Assembly (NCBI RefSeq): GCF_017052585.1
Contig: NZ_JAFFHZ010000001.1
Location: 5,394,001 to 5,458,000 of the forward strand
Length of the DNA: 64,000 nt
Reading direction: 5' to 3'
DNA from: Paenibacillus apiarius
GTDB taxonomy: Bacteria; Bacillota; Bacilli; Paenibacillales; Paenibacillaceae
Below are positions 62,067-64,000 of this stretch, piece by piece. The position numbers and the translations under genes are program-made. The notes beneath the pieces were generated by a model. The model saw nothing but the letters and a program-made list of their open reading frames with translations. It did no database searches and was not told the origin of the DNA. How positions within the stretch are numbered: the first letter of the stretch is position 1; each line of letters begins with the position of its first letter.

Positions 62067-63008
62067 ATGTTCGGCAATCGCGCGATCAGAGGTGCAGCGG
62101 ATATTGTGCTCACTCTCCTCGTGGTAAGCATACTATCGTTCCTGCTTATGCGAATATCACCCATTGATCCGGCGGAAGCATTTGCCATCAGAAATACGAT
62201 GAATCCTTCGGATGACATGATATCGGATCTGAGACAAGAATTGGGATTAGACGGCTCGCTAATCAGGCAATATGTCTCCTGGCTGGGAAATGCGTTCCGC
62301 TTCGACTTCGGGAAGTCGCTCATGAACAACAAACCTGTGCTTGATGAATTTGCAGCTACGATACCGTTCACATTCCGCATCGTAGCGTTGAGCGCCGTGT
62401 TGCAAGCGTTGGGAGCGGTCTCGCTAGGCTGTCTTGGCTATTGGCTAAGAGACCGATGGTCAGGATCCATCGTCAGAGCTCTGATGATTGCGGGGATCTC
62501 GTTACCGGGTTTTTATCTGGCTACCGCATACTTGGACATCGTGGCGGTGAAGCTGCATTGGATATCGGTCGTAGGTGGTCAGGGCATGCTGAATGTTTGG
62601 AATCCCGCTCTATGTTTGGCTCTCCCGATGGCCGCCTTTTATGGACGGATGCTTACCGGCATGCTGGTCAAAGAAATGGACGAAGATTACGTCATGTACG
62701 CTCGTTGCCAGGGATTACACGAGAACTATATCTTGCTTCGGCACGGCTTGCCTCATGTATTGCTTGCTCTGCTGCCGAACTTCATGCAGAGCATCGGATT
62801 TACGGTTGCGGGGGCTACGATTATCGAGCAGATATTTTCGGTTCCGGGGATCGGCAACGTCATCATCACTAGTGTCATCAACCGTGACGCGCCGATGATC
62901 CACTTTTCGATTCTGCTGCTCGCTGCGGTCTTTATGCTGACAAGCCGGATGTCCGATGCCGTACGGATAGGGCTGAATCGCGAGACGTCTAGGGGGAACA
63001 GGGAATGA
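62067..63008 (+). CDS. NikB/OppB-type ABC permease
   Basis: A 313-residue permease with six hydrophobic segments from ATG 62067, eight bases after AGGGGGGT. Family sequence: MRISPIDPAEAFAI, LDGSLIRQYVSWLGNAFRFDFG with the extracellular loop typical of peptide/nickel permeases, and the EAA loop at DEDYVMYARCQGLHENYILLRHGLP, then TVAGATIIEQIFSVPGIG. Substrate could be a peptide, nickel or a nickel/zinc metallophore. No substrate-binding protein gene sits between it and the regulator. Overlaps the next gene by four bases (ATGA). Confidence 0.92.
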   Translation: MFGNRAIRGAADIVLTLLVVSILSFLLMRISPIDPAEAFAIRNTMNPSDDMISDLRQELGLDGSLIRQYVSWLGNAFRFDFGKSLMNNKPVLDEFAATIPFTFRIVALSAVLQALGAVSLGCLGYWLRDRWSGSIVRALMIAGISLPGFYLATAYLDIVAVKLHWISVVGGQGMLNVWNPALCLALPMAAFYGRMLTGMLVKEMDEDYVMYARCQGLHENYILLRHGLPHVLLALLPNFMQSIGFTVAGATIIEQIFSVPGIGNVIITSVINRDAPMIHFSILLLAAVFMLTSRMSDAVRIGLNRETSRGNRE

Positions 63009-63781
63009 GTCGATATCGAAGGTTGCGGATCGTGGCTGCCGTATTCGCACTATTCGCATGTGCATTTGCTTACGTCCTGGCTCCGCACGACCCTCACCTG
63101 GTCGATATCGGCAAGCGGCTGCTGCCTCCCAGCCCGGAATATCCGTTCGGGACAGACTCGATGGGACGCTGTGTGCTATCCCGTGTCCTATATGGAGGGA
63201 GAACGACGTTGGGCATCGTTCTGCTGACATGGCTGACAACATTGGCCGCAGGCATGCCAATAGGCATAGCAGCCGGGTTATGGCGGGGGAGATGGCGCTG
63301 GCTGGGCGACAGCTTCTTGAATGTGCTTGCCTCGTTCCCGCCTATTGTCTATCTGATCGTCTGGATTGGGGCGTGGGGAAGCGGGATGCACACGGTTGTC
63401 GTCGCATTGACGATAGCGTCGCTTGTCAGTCTGGTCAAGCTCGTGAAGGCGAAGGCGGAGATTGAGCGGGATAAAGCTTACGTCTACTGCGCAGCGGCGT
63501 CGGGAGCTTCCAAGCTTCGTATCATGTTCTGGCATCTGCCGCCGAATCTGATCAGGGAATCAGTCGTGCTGCTAAGTTTGATCAGCTCGGATATGGTGCT
63601 GATGATTAGCGGCTTCTCTTTTATCGGGTTAGGCCTCGAACAGAACGGGATTGACTGGGGCGCAATCATGATGGACGGCCGGGCGGTTGCCATGCTTCGT
63701 CCGGATATTATGTTGTATCCGCTGGCGTTTATTTTTTTGTGCGCATTCTCTTTTAATGTGCTGGGAGAAGAGCTTGAGTAG
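63005..63781 (+). CDS. NikC/OppC-type ABC permease
   Basis: A 258-residue partner permease. The conserved N-terminal motif PEYPFGTDSMGRCVLSRVLYGGRTTLG is present around residues 42-68 (shown here in part: PFGTDSMGRCVLSRV), and the EAA loop around SLVKLVKAKAEIERDKAYVYCAAASGAS. Six hydrophobic segments. With the previous product it forms the membrane channel. Its end overlaps the start of the ATPase gene. Confidence 0.9.
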   Translation: MSRYRRLRIVAAVFALFACAFAYVLAPHDPHLVDIGKRLLPPSPEYPFGTDSMGRCVLSRVLYGGRTTLGIVLLTWLTTLAAGMPIGIAAGLWRGRWRWLGDSFLNVLASFPPIVYLIVWIGAWGSGMHTVVVALTIASLVSLVKLVKAKAEIERDKAYVYCAAASGASKLRIMFWHLPPNLIRESVVLLSLISSDMVLMISGFSFIGLGLEQNGIDWGAIMMDGRAVAMLRPDIMLYPLAFIFLCAFSFNVLGEELE

Positions 63782-64000
63782 GAGTGGAGAGGCCATATTA
63801 AGTCTGAATCGAATAGGTGTGACTGCAACGAGCGGGAGACGATTGCTGCGCGAGCTTACTTTTTGCTTGCAGCGCGGAGAAGCAATCGGGGTGACCGGAG
63901 AGAGCGGATCGGGGAAAACCACGCTGCTTAAGGCGGTGATGGGCGTTCTGGGCAAGGGATGCGTGATCGATGGCGGAAGCATACAATTGGAGGGCCGTGA
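63774..64000 (+). CDS. NikD/OppD-type ABC ATPase, 3' part outside window
   Basis: A TTG start at 63774, behind GGGAGAAG, overlaps the permease stop by eight bases; the frame remains open to the window end (75 codons). The Walker A loop GESGSGKTT is at about residues 43-51 in EAIGVTGESGSGKTTLLKAV. It would drive the importer together with a second ATPase beyond the edge. Confidence 0.9.
   Translation, partial: MSRSGEAILSLNRIGVTATSGRRLLRELTFCLQRGEAIGVTGESGSGKTTLLKAVMGVLGKGCVIDGGSIQLEGR

Noticed and set aside
1..64000. CRISPR array, tRNA, rRNA, prophage or defence island
   Set aside because: No regularly spaced repeats, no tRNA-like cloverleaf next to integrase genes, no rRNA and no phage structural or restriction genes were recognised; repeats found are isolated hairpins or IS ends.

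Overview
The window reads as chromosomal DNA of a Paenibacillus-like Firmicute. The pointers are AGGAGG-type ribosome binding sites, several TTG/GTG starts, a T-box leader, a qox-type menaquinol oxidase, a Feu-like catecholate siderophore importer with a Btr-like regulator, LplB/YtcP-type permease remnants, and a Tc (toxin complex) insecticidal locus of the kind found in insect-associated Paenibacillus. The species cannot be settled from the sequence alone.

Region 1 (1-13.3 kb) is a Tc toxin operon: the end of a TcaA-like gene, then TcaB-, TcaC- and TccC-like genes. TcaA and TcaB together stand for the pentameric TcA translocator, TcaC is the TcB half of the cocoon and TccC the Rhs-core half that carries the toxic C-terminus. 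A broken copy of the start of a second tccC follows. Region 2 (13.3-22 kb) is a scarred accessory stretch: a very AT-rich Mga/AtxA-like regulator, two damaged sugar-type ABC permease genes, a GNAT gene, and an IS3/IS150-type element that has itself been entered by an IS4-type element; both insertions keep recognisable target duplications. A serine hydrolase and a lipoprotein gene follow on the minus strand.

Region 3 (23-33 kb) holds a T-box-controlled branched-chain amino acid importer (brnQ), a GNAT protein, and the complete urease operon ureABCEFGD, followed by a methyltransferase and an odd FabZ-like protein. Region 4 (33-37.4 kb) has an M14-type peptidase-like gene, a MarR/MFS drug-efflux pair with a striking palindromic operator, and two genes of unknown function built from helical repeats. 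Region 5 (37.4-48.5 kb) is iron acquisition under Fur boxes (AraC-binding protein fusion, FeuABC-like importer without its ATPase, trilactone esterase), then a decayed SpoIID/peptidoglycan-binding gene, an AraC-transglutaminase pair, a VOC protein, a second esterase and a LysE exporter.

Region 6 (48.5-60.6 kb) is housekeeping and respiration: nitrilase, chorismate mutase-DAHP synthase, then ctaA-qoxABCD-ctaB, cytochrome c, SCO, ResA and CcdA. Together these make heme A, assemble a menaquinol oxidase and mature c-type cytochromes. A perfect CRP/FNR-type site lies just upstream of qoxA. A MocR-type regulator converges on this block. Region 7 (60.8-64 kb) is a Fur-box-preceded AraC regulator followed by the first genes of a NikBCD/Opp-type ABC importer, cut by the window edge.

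I did not find a CRISPR array, tRNA, rRNA, prophage or a clearly new defence system. The best candidates for new biology are the toxin tip of TccC with its neighbouring AtxA-like regulator, the FabZ-like protein lacking the catalytic His loop, the two-gene unknown unit at 36.1-37.3 kb, and several long perfect inverted repeats without T-tracts.
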